Assembly: GCA_913052515.1 (NCBI GenBank)
Contig: CAJXFJ010000118.1
Location: forward strand, 1 to 6,191
From: an uncultured Flavobacteriales bacterium
GTDB taxonomy: Bacteria; Bacteroidota; Bacteroidia; Flavobacteriales; Vicingaceae
Length of the DNA stretch: 6,191 nt
Direction: 5' to 3'
Shown here: positions 4,420 to 6,191 of the stretch, in pieces
Numbering within the stretch: position 1 is the first letter of the stretch
Layout of the letters: each line of letters starts with the position of its first letter
Notes under the pieces: model-generated
What the model was told of the DNA's origin: nothing
What the model saw: only the letters and a program-made list of their open reading frames with translations
The model's database searches: none
Made by a program: the position numbers and the translations under genes

Positions 4420-6191
4420 ATGTGCGGAATCGTTGCTTACTTAGGAAAAAATAAAGCTTACCCAATAATAATTGATGGCCTTAGAAAATTAGAATATAGA
4501 GGTTATGACAGTGCCGGTGTGGCTTTATTAAACAATCAAGATTTAAACACCTATAAAAGGGCTGGTAAAGTAGCCGAATTAGAATCTTACACTCAGAATT
4601 TAAATTGTGATGGAAATATCGGAATTGGCCATACTCGTTGGGCTACTCATGGAGAAGCTAATCATAAAAATGCTCATCCACATAATAATACTGCTTCTGA
4701 TTTAGCCTTAGTTCACAATGGAATCATTGAAAACTATGCCATCTTAAAAGAAGAATTAATCCGCAGAGGACATCAATTCTTATCAGATACGGATACAGAA
4801 GTTTTAATTCATTTGATTGATGAAGTAAAAAAAGAAAATCAATGCAGTTTAGAAATGGCAGTTCAATTAGCACTTAAGCAAGTTGAAGGAGCTTATGCGA
4901 TTGTTGTTCTTTCAAAAAATGATCCTGAAAAACTAGTTGCAGCTAGAAAAAGTAGCCCATTGGTAATTGGTTTAAATCAAGGTGAATTTTTCCTAGGCTC
5001 AGATGTTACCCCATTTATTCAGTACACTCAAAATGTAATTTACCTAGATGATGAAGAGGTTGCTGTAGTAAAAGCAAATGGTGATTACATAATTCGAGAT
5101 TTAGACAACAAAGTAGTGACTCCTTTTGTAAAACAGCTTGAAGCCAATCTAGAGGAATTAAATAAAGGAGACTATGAAGATTTCATGATGAAAGAAATTT
5201 TTGAGCAAGAGAAGTCAGTTTTTGATAGTATGCGTGGAAGATTGAACCCAACAACAGGAGAAATTGTGATGTCAGGCATAGAAGAAAATAAAAAGTGGTT
5301 TGAAAACGCAAACCGAATTATTGTACTCGCTTGTGGAACCTCTTGGCATGCAGGCCTAGTAGGTGAATTTCTACTTGAAGAATTCGGTAGAATACCAGTA
5401 GAAGTTGAATATGCTTCAGAATTTAGATACCGAAATCCAATCATTACGGAAAATGACATTGTAATTGCTATTTCTCAATCTGGAGAAACGGCTGATACAC
5501 TTGCGGCTATTGAAATGGCGAAACGTCGTGGAGCATTTATTTTTGGAATATGTAATGTGGCTGGTTCTTCTATTAGTCGATTATCTCATGCAGGCACCTA
5601 TACACATGCCGGAGCAGAAATTGGAGTTGCATCTACCAAAGCTTTTACTGCTCAACTGACGGTACTCACTTTATTGGCATTAGAAATAGGAAGAATTCGT
5701 AAAGCGCTTTCTGAAGAACGCTATCACTCACTAACCAAAGAGTTACAGCAAATTCCTTCTTTAATTAAGAAAAGCCTGAACATCGATTCTCTAGTAGAAC
5801 AAATTGCTATGAATTATAAGGATGCCACAAACTTTTTATACTTGGGAAGAGGGTTTAATTATCCGATGGCATTAGAAGGTGCATTAAAATTGAAGGAGAT
5901 TTCTTATATCCATGCTGAGGGTTACCCTGCCGCTGAAATGAAACATGGGCCTATTGCCTTAATTGATGAGCAAATGCCTACGGTTTTTATTGCTACCAAA
6001 GACAGCATTTATGGCAAAGTAATATCTAACATGCAGGAAGTAAAGGCAAGAAAAGGAAAGATAATTGCCATTGTAAATGAAACCAATGAGGAGGTTTTAG
6101 AATTAGCCGATCACATCATTGAAATTCCGAAAACGGAAGAAGCTTTAAGTCCATTCTTAACAGCAATCCCCTTGCAACTATTATCTTACTA
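4420..6191 (+). CDS. glmS: Glutamine-fructose-6-phosphate aminotransferase (isomerizing), 3' end cut off
   Basis: GlmS converts fructose-6-phosphate and glutamine to glucosamine-6-phosphate and glutamate, the first step towards UDP-GlcNAc for peptidoglycan, lipid A and amino-sugar polymers. The open frame gives 590 residues and runs off the right edge. The glutaminase domain (about 2-220) has the nucleophile C2 in MCGIVAYLG, HTRWATHG (71-78), HNGIIENY (99-106) and D125. The first SIS domain has CGTSW (305-309), SQSGET (352-357) and VASTK (403-407). The second has LGRG (475-478), K490, E493 and H509, matching E. coli K485, E488 and H504 with a constant shift of five. E. coli GlmS is 609 residues, so about 24 are missing here, including the equivalent of catalytic K603. 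The truncation is the window edge, not damage. The start is fixed by the need for Cys at position 2. It follows the operon after 152 bases and probably has its own promoter. Confidence 0.97.
   Translation, partial: MCGIVAYLGKNKAYPIIIDGLRKLEYRGYDSAGVALLNNQDLNTYKRAGKVAELESYTQNLNCDGNIGIGHTRWATHGEANHKNAHPHNNTASDLALVHNGIIENYAILKEELIRRGHQFLSDTDTEVLIHLIDEVKKENQCSLEMAVQLALKQVEGAYAIVVLSKNDPEKLVAARKSSPLVIGLNQGEFFLGSDVTPFIQYTQNVIYLDDEEVAVVKANGDYIIRDLDNKVVTPFVKQLEANLEELNKGDYEDFMMKEIFEQEKSVFDSMRGRLNPTTGEIVMSGIEENKKWFENANRIIVLACGTSWHAGLVGEFLLEEFGRIPVEVEYASEFRYRNPIITENDIVIAISQSGETADTLAAIEMAKRRGAFIFGICNVAGSSISRLSHAGTYTHAGAEIGVASTKAFTAQLTVLTLLALEIGRIRKALSEERYHSLTKELQQIPSLIKKSLNIDSLVEQIAMNYKDATNFLYLGRGFNYPMALEGALKLKEISYIHAEGYPAAEMKHGPIALIDEQMPTVFIATKDSIYGKVISNMQEVKARKGKIIAIVNETNEEVLELADHIIEIPKTEEALSPFLTAIPLQLLSY

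Noticed and set aside
5172..5659. Minus-strand 95-residue and plus-strand 64-residue open frames
   Set aside because: Both sit inside glmS, whose reading frame is unbroken and carries all expected motifs here.
1..6191. CRISPR array, tRNA, rRNA, insertion sequence or attachment site
   Set aside because: I saw no regularly spaced repeats, no cloverleaf-like sequence, no transposase and no terminal inverted repeats. The window is almost filled by five ordinary genes.

Overview
The window looks like chromosomal DNA from a member of the Bacteroidota (Cytophagales- or Flavobacteriales-like; not resolved further). It is AT-rich. Four of the five starts have no Shine-Dalgarno sequence, and two have A-rich leaders. 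The possible promoters resemble the Bacteroidota TAnnTTTG type. The exported protein has a signal peptide ending in SFSQ and a C-terminal Phe, as is usual for outer-membrane proteins of this phylum. The GlmS sequence is consistent with this placement.

Layout, all on the + strand. Bases 1-108 are upstream of the first recognisable gene and hold a candidate promoter and two copies of an ACCGAAAA motif. Bases 109-4267 are a tightly packed four-gene operon: a stand-alone CheY-like receiver (109-468), a secreted TPR plus beta-barrel outer-membrane protein of the YaiO type (465-1673), a membrane-anchored HEAT-repeat protein (1677-2825), and a processive-type family 2 glycosyltransferase (2825-4267). 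The junctions are an ATGA overlap, a 3-base gap and a TAATG overlap. Bases 4268-4419 are intergenic, with short inverted repeats and a candidate glmS promoter. From 4420 to the right edge runs glmS, complete except for roughly its last 24 codons.

Together the operon reads as a compact synthase-dependent exopolysaccharide system. The glycosyltransferase would polymerise sugar at the inner membrane. The TPR/beta-barrel protein would carry the chain through the outer membrane, as PgaA or BcsC/AlgK-AlgE do in known systems. The HEAT protein, anchored in the inner membrane with its repeats predicted in the cytoplasm, would be a scaffold or regulator of the synthase. The receiver would act by protein contact because it has no output domain. 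No PilZ domain, deacetylase, hydrolase or GGDEF protein is visible. GlmS makes glucosamine-6-phosphate for UDP-GlcNAc, so its position next door suggests, but does not prove, an amino-sugar polymer. Both transcription units carry ACCGAAAAG exactly 26 bases upstream of a possible -7 box, which hints at shared control.

The individual families are known. The combination of receiver, HEAT adaptor, TPR-barrel and synthase is the part that may be a poorly described polysaccharide secretion machine.
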